Shown: positions 27,494 through 36,576, counted from the stretch's first letter. The stretch is DNA of 64,000 nt from Ammoniphilus resinae (GCF_017873965.1 NZ_JAGGKT010000001.1:310001-374000), one strand, 5' to 3'. Numbers and translations: made by a program. Notes: generated by a model not told the origin, from the sequence alone.

Positions 27494-28819
27494 TCCTTTT
27501 GACCACTATCCCACCCTGTCAGGAAGGCAACGTAGATTTTGTTTTTGTCAGCACCATCATTGAGTATCCTAACTTCCTCAACCTTATTACCATTATCCCT
27601 CTCGTTCAGGAGGCTTGCTCAGCATTCATTCGACCGCTTTGATCAACCTAACTACCCACTTCCTCTGGCCACTATCCCTCTTTGTCAGGTGCTAGCTCAG
27701 CCACTTTGTCGAAAACTTCTTCTTTACATAAGAACACACGTTTGATATCGTGCAAGTAGAATGAATGTTTGGTTTGGAGGAGGATTCATTAATGGATACG
27801 CTAACCCTAGATCAATTTCAAGATCGTTTTCATTCGGAAGATGTCTGTGTCGATTACTTGTTTCAAATCAAATGGCCCCATGGGTTTGTTTGCCCCAAAT
27901 GCAGCCATCGGCATTTCTATCGGATCACTACCCGCCGGCTTCCCCTCTACGAGTGTACCCACTGCAGCCATCAAACGTCTTTAACTGTTGGAACCGTTAT
28001 GGAAGGGAGCCCGACCCTCTTGCAAAAATGGTTTACTGCCATCTTTTTGGCCTCCCGTCCCTCTCCTGGGATCAACGCCGTGCAACTGAAAGAGATCATC
28101 CAAGTCACCTACAAAACCTCCTGGCTAATCCTTCAGAAGATCCGTCGGGCCATGAGTACGTCTGATGCCACACACCTCTTGTCCGGCATGGTCCAAGTGC
28201 ATGATGCTTGCTACGGCCACCCCTACAACATAACCCACCAGACCCATCCCAAAGAGCATTTTCTCCTTGTGGGTACATCCCTGAATGAACAAAAACAACC
28301 TACCTATATCAAAATGAAGCTTCTCATGGAATCACCTAGAGAGAAGTTTATTTCGACTCCAGAAAAAAAGTCGTTTGCGGAGAGGTATATTGAGGCAGCG
28401 GATTCTGAAGTGGAATATATCACGCAACGACTCAAACCACGCAGACTGAAGATCGGGTACCCCTATTTTAAAAAAGCTTCCCAGTGGATAAACGACACCT
28501 TTCATGGTTTGGGCGTACGCCATTTGCAGGCTTATTTAGATGAGTTTTGTTTTCGGGTCAATCAGGCACTGGATCAGGCTCCTATTTTCGAGAGTCTTAT
28601 TCAGCTGTGTGGAACAACAAAAAAGGCGAACTACTGGCAGGTGACAAGAAGGAGGAAAAAACAAAAGAAAATGCCGGCATACGTTTAATTGTTATGAACC
28701 CTTCTGGCTGTTAAGAGGCACAGAGCGTTTGTTCCATTAAATAGTTCTAAACCTAAATTTATAAAAGTGGAATACTAGAAAGGATTTAACCTGAGTAAAT
28801 GGAATAGTAGTCAAAAGGA
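27494..28819 (+). mobile_element. IS1595-like insertion sequence with visible terminal repeats
   Basis: A 1.33-kb element is bounded by TCCTTTTGACCACTATCCCA (27494-27513) and its inverted partner at 28800-28819, identical at 18 of 20 positions. It encloses one transposase gene. Left-end subterminal sequence CCAcTATCCCtCttTGTCAGG recurs three times (27503, 27589 and 27669). No 8-base target duplication is recognisable in the flanks (CTTTTGCG left, TCTAAAAA right), so the insertion is probably old. Confidence 0.75.
27792..28688 (+). CDS. IS1595-family transposase, atypical
   Basis: This 298-residue protein has an N-terminal zinc ribbon (CPKC near residue 34 and CTHC near 55), as in ISXO2/IS1595 transposases, a helical segment, and a C-terminal DTFHGLGVRHLQAYLDEFCFRVN, which is the conserved end of the family. 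The first catalytic block reads MVQVHDACYGH where relatives usually have VxVDExYxGG, and the central stretch is short with no clear second catalytic Asp. The enzyme may therefore be inactive. ATG 27792 follows GGAGGAGG by 8 bases. Codon use is richer in C than in neighbouring genes, consistent with acquisition. Confidence 0.8.
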   Translation: MDTLTLDQFQDRFHSEDVCVDYLFQIKWPHGFVCPKCSHRHFYRITTRRLPLYECTHCSHQTSLTVGTVMEGSPTLLQKWFTAIFLASRPSPGINAVQLKEIIQVTYKTSWLILQKIRRAMSTSDATHLLSGMVQVHDACYGHPYNITHQTHPKEHFLLVGTSLNEQKQPTYIKMKLLMESPREKFISTPEKKSFAERYIEAADSEVEYITQRLKPRRLKIGYPYFKKASQWINDTFHGLGVRHLQAYLDEFCFRVNQALDQAPIFESLIQLCGTTKKANYWQVTRRRKKQKKMPAYV

Positions 28820-28965
28820 TCTAAAAACATATTTCCTTATCTGCCCTCCTCCAAACATAAAAAATTGGGGTAACCCGACAACATCCCATTCTTCCTTACT
28901 CAATGGGATAGTGCCTATAAGGAATAGAAATACCTATACTTACACGCGTCCTATCCTTCTTAATT
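28820..28965. other. Intergenic, no gene seen
   Basis: Between the right end of the IS and the sspI terminator I see no convincing reading frame. The string CATCCCATT...AATGGGATAG is a weak inverted repeat only. Confidence 0.5.
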
Positions 28966-29004
28966 AATAAAAAGGCCACCCCCTCCGAAGCTGGAAGGTG
29001 TGGC
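28966..29004 (-). terminator. Terminator of sspI
   Basis: On the minus strand GCCACACCTTCC pairs with most of GGAGGGGGTGGC, followed by CTTTTTATT. Confidence 0.7.
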
Positions 29005-29043
29005 ACTGGGAAGGAAGGTCTGTTATAAAAATACCTTCACCTT

Positions 29044-29271
29044 CTAACCTCTTGTACTATGCATCCCCTGATAAATGGACTGGATCATCTGTTCTTGTCC
29101 CTGTATATCAGAGTTTTTCCACAATACCTCAAAAAGCACGCCAAGCCCTGGGAGGATTTTATCCTCACCACTTTGCACGGCATCAACCACCGTACTTTTC
29201 AAATCCGTTGTGGATGAATCAGCCACGTTATCGAGTACAGCCTGTCTCAGATCGACTTGACTAGGGTTCAC
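29044..29271 (-). CDS. sspI: Small acid-soluble spore protein SspI
   Basis: This 75-residue spore core protein is conserved in the block VVDAVQSGEDKILPGLGVLF, followed by EVLWKN, the signature of Bacillus SspI. The GTG at 29271 (reading NPSQVDLRQAVLDNV next) is chosen because GGGAGGTG stands 6 bases upstream; a longer in-frame extension has no such signal and exceeds the family length. SspI is normally made in the forespore under sigma-G or sigma-F. The neighbours ysgA and pheS match the Bacillus subtilis locus. Confidence 0.88.
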   Translation of the reverse strand: MNPSQVDLRQAVLDNVADSSTTDLKSTVVDAVQSGEDKILPGLGVLFEVLWKNSDIQGQEQMIQSIYQGMHSTRG

Positions 29272-29384
29272 CACGAGCACCTCCCTATCACTTTTTCCGT
29301 AATCATTTGTATTTTTTACGCTATGTATCATTTTCATCCAAATATCTAAACTAGAAATAAGGGTTGTGGTATAATGTGTCAAAC

Positions 29385-29489
29385 GGGGTCAGACCTCAGT
29401 CAGAATTTGTTAAATTTACACAAAGAAATAACTGATTAATCTTTTGAACGGCTTTTTACCTTCGCAAATTCCGGCTGAGGCCTGACCTC
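29385..29489. repeat. Palindromic intergenic element C
   Basis: The left arm GGGGTCAGACCTCAGTCAGAATTTG (in two parts, 29385-29410) is complementary, with a few C/T exchanges, to the right arm at 29463-29489. Ends and arm sequence match element B. It lies between the divergent sspI and ktrA-like genes. Confidence 0.82.
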
Positions 29490-29536
29490 TTAATGTCGGG
29501 GAAAGATCAGATTAATTCGCTTTTGGAGGAGAACAG

Positions 29537-30193
29537 ATGTCTGAAACTTTTGCTGTCATCGGCATGGGGCGTTTCGGTTCTAGTGTTGCAAAAACATTAT
29601 ATGAAATGGGTCATGATGTGATGGCACTTGATGCAAATGAAGAAAGAATTCAGGAACACATTCAGTATGTTACTTATGCTGTTCAAGCCGATTCTACAGA
29701 TGAAAAAGCCTTAAAAGAGTTGGGAATTCGAAATTTTGACGTGGTCGTCGTTTCCATCGGTGAAGATATCCAAGCAAGCATTTTAACCACATTAATTTTA
29801 AAAGAGCTTGGGGTAAAGCAAATTGTTGTAAAGGCTCAAAATGAACGACACGGAAAAGTTTTATATAAAGTTGGAGCCGATCGTGTTGTCTTTCCGGAAA
29901 GGGACATGGGACACCGTGTAGCCTATAATCTTGTGTCACCTAATATCTTGGATTTTATTGAGCTTGCAGAGGATTATAGTGTCGCTGAGATTGTTGCTTC
30001 TAGCCGGATGTACAACAAAAGTCTAATTGATTTGAATATCCGCGCCAGATTTGGCGTGAACGTTGTTGCCATTAAAAGTGGGGGAAAAATTAATATTGCC
30101 CCAAAAGCGGAAGATACAATCCAGGAAGATGACATCCTTGTTGTAATTGGACACAATGAGGATTTGCAAAAGTTGGAGGATAGAGCTAAATAA
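29537..30193 (+). CDS. TrkA/KtrA-type potassium channel regulatory subunit
   Basis: This 218-residue cytoplasmic protein has an RCK-N domain with VIGMGRFGSSVAKTLYEMGHDVMALD near residue 6 (nucleotide-binding GxGxxG and the acidic end of strand 2). The RCK-C domain starts near 135 (LDFIELAEDYSVAEI). It gates a KtrB/KtrD-type K+ translocator in response to ATP/ADP and cyclic-di-AMP. The membrane subunit is not adjacent, as for Bacillus subtilis ktrC. Whether it is KtrA or KtrC cannot be settled here. TTTGGAGGAG precedes the ATG. Confidence 0.92.
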   Translation: MSETFAVIGMGRFGSSVAKTLYEMGHDVMALDANEERIQEHIQYVTYAVQADSTDEKALKELGIRNFDVVVVSIGEDIQASILTTLILKELGVKQIVVKAQNERHGKVLYKVGADRVVFPERDMGHRVAYNLVSPNILDFIELAEDYSVAEIVASSRMYNKSLIDLNIRARFGVNVVAIKSGGKINIAPKAEDTIQEDDILVVIGHNEDLQKLEDRAK

Positions 30194-30211
30194 TAGAAAG
30201 GTTAAAGAGGG

Positions 30212-31000
30212 ATGGAATTTATTCAATCGATCCAGAATTCTAAGGTCAAACAATGGGCTAAACTTATTAGCAAAAAAGGCCGGGAACAGGAGCACGCTTT
30301 TCTTGTTGAAGGCGAGCATCTTGTAGAAGAAGCAATGAAAGCTGAGGAACTCATACAGTGCTTGATTATACAAGAAACCATGCAGGAGAAATACCAGGGG
30401 TGGATTGATGAATGCCGCGCACCGAGTTATTTGGTATCTGAACAAGTAATGAACAAGCTTTCCGAAACACAAACTCCACAGGGAATTTGTGCTGTTGTTC
30501 AGATTAACAAGCATAGTTTGAGCGAATTAACGGAGGGAAGGCCAATTTTACTCGCCCTTGATGGGTTGCAGGATCCCGGGAATTTAGGAACAATCATTCG
30601 GACGGCAGATGCTGCTGGGATCGATGGGGTAATCTTGGGGAAAGGGACAGTTGATCTTTATAATGGAAAGGTCATACGTTCGACAATGGGCTCTATATTT
30701 CATTTACCTATCTTTCAATTGGATTTGACTGTTGAGATTCCACGCTTGAAGGAAAAAGGCTTTCGCATTGTATCGACTTCCCTAGAAGGTGCTGTCGCCT
30801 ATGATGAACCTCAGTATGCGGATGCTGTTGTGATCGTGATCGGAAATGAAGCAAACGGCGTTTCACAAGAAATCTTGCAGTGTTCTACAACAAAAGTCAA
30901 AATTCCCCTCTACGGTCAGGCAGAATCTCTGAACGCTGCGGTGGCAGCGGGAATCATTCTCTATGAGGCGGCAAGGCAGCGAAGGAAGTTGCAAGGTTAA
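30212..31000 (+). CDS. ysgA: TrmH/SpoU-family rRNA methyltransferase
   Basis: This SAM-dependent 2'-O-ribose methyltransferase has the trefoil-knot fold, 262 residues. A substrate-binding N-terminal domain is followed by the SpoU motifs LDGLQDPGNLGTIIRTADAAG near 113, VVIVIGNEANGVS near 210 and IPLYGQAESLNAAVAAGI near 232. Its position between the K+ regulator and pheS, with sspI nearby, agrees with Bacillus subtilis ysgA. The target nucleotide is not known from sequence. Confidence 0.92.
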   Translation: MEFIQSIQNSKVKQWAKLISKKGREQEHAFLVEGEHLVEEAMKAEELIQCLIIQETMQEKYQGWIDECRAPSYLVSEQVMNKLSETQTPQGICAVVQINKHSLSELTEGRPILLALDGLQDPGNLGTIIRTADAAGIDGVILGKGTVDLYNGKVIRSTMGSIFHLPIFQLDLTVEIPRLKEKGFRIVSTSLEGAVAYDEPQYADAVVIVIGNEANGVSQEILQCSTTKVKIPLYGQAESLNAAVAAGIILYEAARQRRKLQG

Positions 31001-31074
31001 TGCATATTTATTATAATAAGGTTTAAAATGCAAAAGATTGAAAAGTGATGATAGAGAATAGTACATAGCATAAA

Positions 31075-31312
31075 AACTGTAAGGAGTATGGAACCCATGC
31101 TCTGCAGGGAATGAGGAACGCGACTGGAAGTCCTCTACAGTGGTAACTATGGAATTCGCTCTGGAGCTGTCCCTTGAACCGTTTTAATGTAGAGGGTACC
31201 GGTGTAGAAGCATCGTTAAAGAAATGAAGTGAGAACCAATGAATCTTTCATTGTTCTAATAAAGGGTGGTACCGCGACCTCTCGTCCCTTGGGATGAGAG
31301 GTCTTTTTTATG
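31075..31312 (+). ncRNA. T-box leader, phenylalanine specifier
   Basis: The T-box core AAGGGTGGTACCGCG is at 31262-31276. The terminator GACCTCTCGTCCC/GGGATGAGAGGTC follows at 31276-31309. The specifier loop GGAA-TTC-GCT puts the Phe codon TTC at 31155-31157, as expected for a phenylalanyl-tRNA synthetase operon. Confidence 0.92.
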
Positions 31313-31333
31313 TGATGACAGGAGGAAAAGAAG

Positions 31334-32365
31334 ATGCGTGATAAACTAGTTCAACTGAAAACAGAAGCACTTGAGCAGTTCCAACAGGCTTCATCTTTAA
31401 ACAGTTTAAATGAATTACGGGTCCAATATTTGGGGAAGAAAGGTGAACTCACCGAAATCCTCAAAGGAATGGGAAAACTCCCTGCGGAGGAACGGCCTTT
31501 GATTGGGCAATTGGTCAATGAAGTAAGGGATGCCCTTGAACAATTGCTGGAGGAAAGAAAGGTTTCCCTCGAACAGGCTGCTATTAACGATAGATTAAGC
31601 AAAGAACGGATTGATGTAACTCTTCCTGGAAAAAAGGTAGCAAAGGGAAATACACATCCGTTAACACAGATCGTTGAACAAATAGAAGATATTTTCATTG
31701 GCTTAGGTTTTACGGTTGCGGAAGGACCGGAAATGGAAACCGATTATTATAATTTTGAAGCCTTGAATCTTCCAAAAGACCATCCAGCAAGAGATATGCA
31801 GGATTCCTTCTATATTTCTGAAGAAATCCTAATGCGGACCCATACCTCACCTAACCAGGTTCGCACAATGGAATCACGTAAAGGGGAAGTCCCTGTAAAA
31901 ATTATTTGCCCTGGAAGAGTGTATCGCCGCGATGATGATGACGCAACACATTCCCATATGTTCCACCAAATTGAGGGGCTTTATATTGATAAAAACATCC
32001 GCATGAGCGATCTTAAAGGGGTTCTGCTTGCCTTTGCCAGGGAGATGTTTGGGGAAGATGTGCAGATCCGTTTACGTCCGAGCTTTTTCCCATTTACCGA
32101 GCCAAGTGCAGAAGTTGATGTGACCTGTGCTGTTTGTAAGGGATCGGGATGCAGGGTTTGTAAAGAAACGGGATGGCTGGAAATCCTCGGATCCGGAATG
32201 GTTCACCCGAAGGTTTTGGAAATGTCGGGATATGATCCAGAAAAATACACAGGTTTTGCTTTTGGGATGGGTGTAGAGCGGATTGCCATGCTAAAGTACG
32301 GAATTGAAGATATCCGCCATTTTTATACCAATGATCTGAAATTTTTAAAACAGTTTAACCGATAG
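31334..32365 (+). CDS. pheS: Phenylalanine-tRNA ligase alpha subunit
   Basis: This is the catalytic subunit of the alpha2beta2 enzyme, 343 residues. The N-terminal coiled coil (about 1-85) binds tRNA. The class II motifs include [31 protein letters not shown] (motif 2) and [15 protein letters not shown] (motif 3). [17 protein letters not shown]-like sequence here reads [16 protein letters not shown]. It is co-transcribed with pheT, 33 bases downstream. Confidence 0.97.
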   Translation: MRDKLVQLKTEALEQFQQASSLNSLNELRVQYLGKKGELTEILKGMGKLPAEERPLIGQLVNEVRDALEQLLEERKVSLEQAAINDRLSKERIDVTLPGKKVAKGNTHPLTQIVEQIEDIFIGLGFTVAEGPEMETDYYNFEALNLPKDHPARDMQDSFYISEEILMRTHTSPNQVRTMESRKGEVPVKIICPGRVYRRDDDDATHSHMFHQIEGLYIDKNIRMSDLKGVLLAFAREMFGEDVQIRLRPSFFPFTEPSAEVDVTCAVCKGSGCRVCKETGWLEILGSGMVHPKVLEMSGYDPEKYTGFAFGMGVERIAMLKYGIEDIRHFYTNDLKFLKQFNR

Positions 32366-32398
32366 ATAATTGATTTAATGAAAAGCGGAGGGTAAAAA

Positions 32399-34825
32399 AT
32401 GAAGGTTTCCTATAACTGGTTAAAGCAGTATGTTGATTTGCAGGGTGTGTCTCCAGAGGAACTTGCCGAAAAACTCACGCGGAGCGGGGTTGAGGTAGAA
32501 GGAATAGAAAATAGAAATAAAGGGGTCAGCCAAATCTTCATCGGGTATGTGGCCGAAAAAGCAAAGCATCCTGATGCGGACAAATTAAATGTGTGTCAGG
32601 TCGATGTGGGTCAAGCGGAGAGATTGCAAATTGTTTGCGGGGCTAAAAACGTGGATGCTGGGCAGAAAGTGGTTGTTTCTGTCGTCGGGGCACAGCTTCC
32701 TGGCGGACTCAAGATTAAGAAAGCAAAGCTTCGCGGGGTAGAGTCACAAGGGATGATTTGTTCCGCGAAAGAATTAGGAATGAATGACAAATTACTCCCG
32801 AAAGACCAGCAAGAAGGGATTTTGGTTTTGCCTGAAGAGGCCGAAGTCGGTCAGGATGCTATTTCCTACCTGGGACTCGATGACGCAGTTTTAGAGCTAG
32901 GGTTAACACCAAATCGTTCGGATTGTTTAAGTATGATCGGTGTGGCCTATGAGGTTGCTGCCATTCTAGACCGTGAAGTAAAACTGCCAGATCTGTCGCT
33001 TGAAGAAGAAGGTGCATCCATTGAGGATAAAGTACATGTGCAAATTGAAGCACCTGAACATTGTTCAAAATATGCAGCACGTTTAATCACGGGAATCAAG
33101 CTTGGACCGTCTCCGTTCTGGATGCAAAGCTGCTTAATGGCTGCAGGAGTTCGCCCGATTAATAACATTGTCGACATTACCAACTATGTCATGCTTGAAC
33201 AGGGGCAACCGTTGCACGCTTTTGATTATGACAGAGTGGAAAATGGCAAAATTATCGTTCGCCTTGCCCATCCAAACGAAACCATTCAAACCTTGGATGA
33301 CATCGAACGGAAATTGGATCCAGATATGCTTTTAATTACAGACGTCTCAAAACCTGTCGGAATTGCAGGGGTTATGGGTGGCGCCAATTCAGAAGTCAAC
33401 GTCGATACGGTTTCGATCCTTTTGGAATCTGCACAATTCTCCGGAGTGTCCATTCGAAAAACAGCGAAAAAACTAGGGCTGCGCTCCGAGGCAAGTTCAC
33501 GCTTTGAAAAAGAAGTGAATCCGGATGCCGTTATGGATGCTTTAAACCGGGCTGCGCAATTGATGATAACCTTAGGTGGCGGAAAAGTTGCCAAAGGGGT
33601 AGCGGTTGAAACGACGAAAGAATGGAAAGAACCAACAATTTCTCTACGATTGGAACGGGTAAATGGCTACCTTGGAACTTCATTAGAAGTTGGGCAAGTT
33701 CAAGAGATCATGCGTCGTTTGAGGTTTGCGGCAGCTGAATCCGAGCAAGGGCTTCAAGTTACGGTTCCCTTAAGAAGGCAGGATATCACTAGGGAAGTGG
33801 ATTTAATCGAAGAAGTCGCCAGATTGCATGGGTACGATCAGATTCCAATTAGTCTTCCCGAAGGTGGAACAACCAGAGGAGGGCTAACGGACTATCAGCA
33901 ATGGCAGCGTACCATTCGCAACACCTTAACGTCTGCAGGATTGTTTGAAGTTTTTACTTATGCTTTTTCTGACGAAAAGGTGATGTATGACTTCGCTCCA
34001 TTCGAAGCTGAACATAAGGGAATTCCATTAACGATGCCAATGAGTGAAGAGAGAAGCCATCTGAGAGTGCATCTCTTGCCTCATTTACTGGAGACAGCGT
34101 CCTATAACCAAAATAGACAAAACAACGATCTTTCCATCTTTGAAATGGGCAGGGTGTTCTTGACCGAAGAAGCGGAGTTGACAAAACTTCCGAAGGAAAA
34201 ACTTTGTCTTGGAGGACTTTTGACAGGGACTTGGCTGCCACAGCAATGGACCAACAAGCCTCAGTCTGTTGATTTTTATGACATGAAGGGGATCCTGGAG
34301 ATGTTGTTTGCCACAATCGGAGCTGAGCAAGTCGTTTATCGTTCAGCTGAGAACCTAAAAGGAATGCACCCAGGAAGAACAACAGAAATTTTGGTTCAAA
34401 ATATACCTGTCGGATATGCCGGGCAAATTCATCCGGAATTACAAAATAAATACGATATACAAGAGGCTTACGTATTTTATATAGATTTAGAAAAGTTATT
34501 TCCACTTGTCAAACGCACAAATGATTACACACCACTTCCAAAATATCCAGCAAGTTCCCGCGACCTTAGTATCGTCGTGGACCAAGCAATTTCTGCAGGA
34601 GATATCGAACAAACGATTGTTGAAGCTGCAGGAGCGATATTGGAAGATGTTCACCTGTTTGATGTATTTACCGGGGAAAAAATTGGAGCCGGGAAAAAGA
34701 GCCTGGCCTTCTCTCTGCTTTATCGAAACCCAGAAGCAACCCTGACTGATCAGGAAGTAAATGAAGCGCAGGAACGGGTCCTTCAGGAACTTACAGCAAA
34801 ATATCAGGCGGAGCTTAGGATGTAA
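32399..34825 (+). CDS. pheT: Phenylalanine-tRNA ligase beta subunit
   Basis: This 808-residue subunit has an N-terminal tRNA-binding (OB) domain near 40-150, a B3/B4 editing domain near 210-385, and a B5 domain near 405-480 (LEEVARLHGYDQIP-like at its end). A degenerate class II core and a C-terminal ferredoxin-fold anticodon-binding domain follow (about 715-808, YPASSRDLSIVVD at its start). It hydrolyses mischarged Tyr-tRNA and supports tRNA binding. A terminator at 34836-34872 closes the operon. Confidence 0.97.
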   Translation: MKVSYNWLKQYVDLQGVSPEELAEKLTRSGVEVEGIENRNKGVSQIFIGYVAEKAKHPDADKLNVCQVDVGQAERLQIVCGAKNVDAGQKVVVSVVGAQLPGGLKIKKAKLRGVESQGMICSAKELGMNDKLLPKDQQEGILVLPEEAEVGQDAISYLGLDDAVLELGLTPNRSDCLSMIGVAYEVAAILDREVKLPDLSLEEEGASIEDKVHVQIEAPEHCSKYAARLITGIKLGPSPFWMQSCLMAAGVRPINNIVDITNYVMLEQGQPLHAFDYDRVENGKIIVRLAHPNETIQTLDDIERKLDPDMLLITDVSKPVGIAGVMGGANSEVNVDTVSILLESAQFSGVSIRKTAKKLGLRSEASSRFEKEVNPDAVMDALNRAAQLMITLGGGKVAKGVAVETTKEWKEPTISLRLERVNGYLGTSLEVGQVQEIMRRLRFAAAESEQGLQVTVPLRRQDITREVDLIEEVARLHGYDQIPISLPEGGTTRGGLTDYQQWQRTIRNTLTSAGLFEVFTYAFSDEKVMYDFAPFEAEHKGIPLTMPMSEERSHLRVHLLPHLLETASYNQNRQNNDLSIFEMGRVFLTEEAELTKLPKEKLCLGGLLTGTWLPQQWTNKPQSVDFYDMKGILEMLFATIGAEQVVYRSAENLKGMHPGRTTEILVQNIPVGYAGQIHPELQNKYDIQEAYVFYIDLEKLFPLVKRTNDYTPLPKYPASSRDLSIVVDQAISAGDIEQTIVEAAGAILEDVHLFDVFTGEKIGAGKKSLAFSLLYRNPEATLTDQEVNEAQERVLQELTAKYQAELRM

Positions 34826-34835
34826 AACAAAATGG

Positions 34836-34872
34836 GAAGGAGCTGATTGAATTGTCAGCTCCTTCTTTTTTT
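34836..34872 (+). terminator. Terminator after pheT
   Basis: GAAGGAGCTGA pairs with TCAGCTCCTTC around an eight-base loop, followed by eight T. Confidence 0.9.
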
Positions 34873-34935
34873 CAAGTGATAAAGTATGTATAATACGAAG
34901 GAAGGATATGATAAAAGTGAAGGAGAATGGTATTT

Positions 34936-35205
34936 GTGCGTGAAGAGGAAAAAAATAAGCTAAACGTGGATATATATGGCCAACAATATCGGATGGTAGG
35001 AAAAGCTAGTACAGCTCATTTGCGTGCTGTCGCTAATTATGTGGATGAAAAGATGCGTCAAATTGCCGGTGGGAATACACGTCTAGATACAGCTAAGCTT
35101 GCTGTATTGTCTGCAATTAACATTGCTGATGAGTATTTTCGGCTAAGGGAAGAATATGATGAATTACTTCGAATCCTTGAAGAAGAGGAGAAAAAGATGG
35201 AATGA
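34936..35205 (+). CDS. zapA: Cell division protein ZapA
   Basis: This 89-residue positive regulator of FtsZ assembly has the N-terminal DIYGQQYRMVG beta motif and a long C-terminal helix ending in a Glu-rich tail. GTG at 34936 is chosen because AGGAG lies 10 bases upstream; ATG 34927 is only 1 base from that site. It overlaps the cvpA gene by 4 bases (ATGA), as in the Bacillus zapA-yshB pair. Confidence 0.92.
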   Translation: MREEEKNKLNVDIYGQQYRMVGKASTAHLRAVANYVDEKMRQIAGGNTRLDTAKLAVLSAINIADEYFRLREEYDELLRILEEEEKKME

Positions 35206-35783
35206 ATGCGGTGGATCTTGTTTTAGTTGCTTTTCTCATCATGAGCTGTTTTTATGGGTACCGTAAAGGCTTTGTCAATCAGGCAATTGGTTTATTAGGG
35301 ATCCTGATTTCTTTAGCCTTCGCCTATACGTTCTCCCAAAGTACAGCAGTATACCTCCAAGAACAATTTCCTCTCCCTAAGGATAGTCCAAATCCTCTCA
35401 TTCAAGCTGTCTTAGGTATGGTAACCTTACAGAATATGATTTATTCAGCCGTTGCTTTTGTTTTACTTTTTTTAATTGCTAAGATTCTGTGGAATATATT
35501 TGGAAAATTAGTTGACAGCTTAGCCGACCTTCCTGTCATTTCTTATTTTAATCGATGGTTAGGTGCGTTGTTTGGGTGCTTGCAGGTCATCATTATTTCG
35601 ATGATTGCAATCAACTTGATAGCAGCCATGCCTGGTGATCAGTGGAAAGAAAGTATTTATCAATCATACATTTCACAATATATTTTGGAGGTATCCCCAT
35701 TTATCTCAAAACAAATGAATTGGGCCCCATCTACTCCAGAGTTAGAAAACCCAAAGACAAATGATTCGTTGAAAACTTTATAA
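35202..35783 (+). CDS. CvpA-family membrane protein
   Basis: This 193-residue protein has four predicted membrane helices (about residues 2-22, 28-48, 78-98 and 120-145). The signature GYRKGFVNQAIGLLGILISL places it in the CvpA/colicin V production family (YshB in Bacillus subtilis). Its role is poorly defined; links to wall and division processes are reported for the family. It is translationally coupled to zapA. In Bacillus subtilis polX comes next, but it is absent here. Confidence 0.88.
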   Translation: MNAVDLVLVAFLIMSCFYGYRKGFVNQAIGLLGILISLAFAYTFSQSTAVYLQEQFPLPKDSPNPLIQAVLGMVTLQNMIYSAVAFVLLFLIAKILWNIFGKLVDSLADLPVISYFNRWLGALFGCLQVIIISMIAINLIAAMPGDQWKESIYQSYISQYILEVSPFISKQMNWAPSTPELENPKTNDSLKTL

Positions 35784-35800
35784 GTATGAAGAAACAAAAC

Positions 35801-35830
35801 AAAAGAGACTGTAAAAACAGTCTCTTTTTC
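35801..35830. terminator. Terminator between cvpA and the SASP gene
   Basis: AAAAGAGACTGT pairs with ACAGTCTCTTTT across AAAA. It serves convergent genes. Confidence 0.88.
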
Positions 35831-35839
35831 CACTGTATT

Positions 35840-36037
35840 TTATTGTTGTCCCCCGGCCAATGCACTTTCTGCCATTTTCACTAAACGCTTCGTTATTTCT
35901 CCACCAACAGATCCATTTGCACGGGATGTAGCGTAGGCTCCAAAATCATATACACCAAATTCATTTGCAATTTCATATTTGATCTCATCGATTAAGGAAG
36001 ACGACTGTGGGACAATCAGTTTGTTTTGGCTAGCCAT
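35840..36037 (-). CDS. Alpha/beta-type small acid-soluble spore protein
   Basis: This 65-residue DNA-binding protein of the spore core saturates DNA and protects it from UV and heat. [15 protein letters not shown] contains the site cleaved by the germination protease GPR (after the first Glu of EIANEFGV-like sequence). [21 protein letters not shown] is the second conserved region. AAGGAGGTATACG precedes the ATG. On the minus strand, CATACCCTA at 36097-36089 with GCATT 15 bases upstream could be a sporulation-sigma promoter. Confidence 0.93.
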   Translation of the reverse strand: MASQNKLIVPQSSSLIDEIKYEIANEFGVYDFGAYATSRANGSVGGEITKRLVKMAESALAGGQQ

Positions 36038-36088
36038 CGTATACCTCCTTGGTTTTTACCAGACATCCATCCATAAAGGATGTACACT

Positions 36089-36117
36089 TAGGGTATGTAA
36101 AATGGAGAAGCTAATGC
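36089..36117 (-). promoter_or_regulatory. Possible sporulation promoter of the SASP gene
   Basis: Minus strand GCATT (36117-36113), a 15-base gap, then CATACCCTA (36097-36089). This loosely fits forespore or mother-cell sigma consensus; the exact sigma factor is uncertain. Confidence 0.35.
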
Positions 36118-36213
36118 TCTGTAAATACAGGCAAACAGGGGGAATCGTCCCTTCATTTCCTTTTCAGATTAGGCCCTCAAAAGTCATTCCCACGTCATTA
36201 CAATGTGATTAAT

Positions 36214-36576
36214 CTATTTCGGGCGATTTGCACGCCAAAATCTAGACCGGGATGGCAAGAAGAGATCGATAATACCCATCAAGAGCGCAGCTAACAACGC
36301 TCCAATAATGGTTACGGATACTCCAGGAACAATAAACTTTGTGATATAGATGATAAGGGCAGTGGAAAGAAAACCGACAAGTCCCCGTCCGTAAGGGGAG
36401 ATTTCGCGGCCCAAGAACGCTTCGGCAATCCACCCAATGGCTGTAATCACTGCTGCAGCCAAGATGGCTGTTCCGAACCCACGTATACTGAACCCTGGTA
36501 CAAGGTATCCGACCAGAAGAAGAATGAATGCACTAACCAGAAATCGGATGAGGTGGTTGATGTAAGGCAAAAACAT
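36214..36576 (-). CDS. YvlD-like 'phage holin family' membrane protein
   Basis: This 120-residue protein has four closely packed hydrophobic helices (about 8-28, 33-55, 62-83 and 86-106). GYLVPGFSIRGFGTAILAA and the repeated LGALLA-type pattern match the YvlD/DUF360 membrane family. This family is labelled holin-like but is chromosomal and often under sigma-W-type stress control. No phage genes are near. It lies divergent from mutS2, with 117 bases between their starts. Confidence 0.78.
   Translation of the reverse strand: MFLPYINHLIRFLVSAFILLLVGYLVPGFSIRGFGTAILAAAVITAIGWIAEAFLGREISPYGRGLVGFLSTALIIYITKFIVPGVSVTIIGALLAALLMGIIDLFLPSRSRFWRANRPK

Noticed and set aside
27761-28165. 134-residue frame overlapping the transposase
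   Set aside because: It overlaps the transposase frame, has no family resemblance and no separate start signal; I also considered a programmed frameshift, but the transposase frame is uninterrupted by itself.
36214-36576. Prophage remnant because of a holin-family label
   Set aside because: The gene belongs to a chromosomal YvlD-like family and no other phage gene is near.
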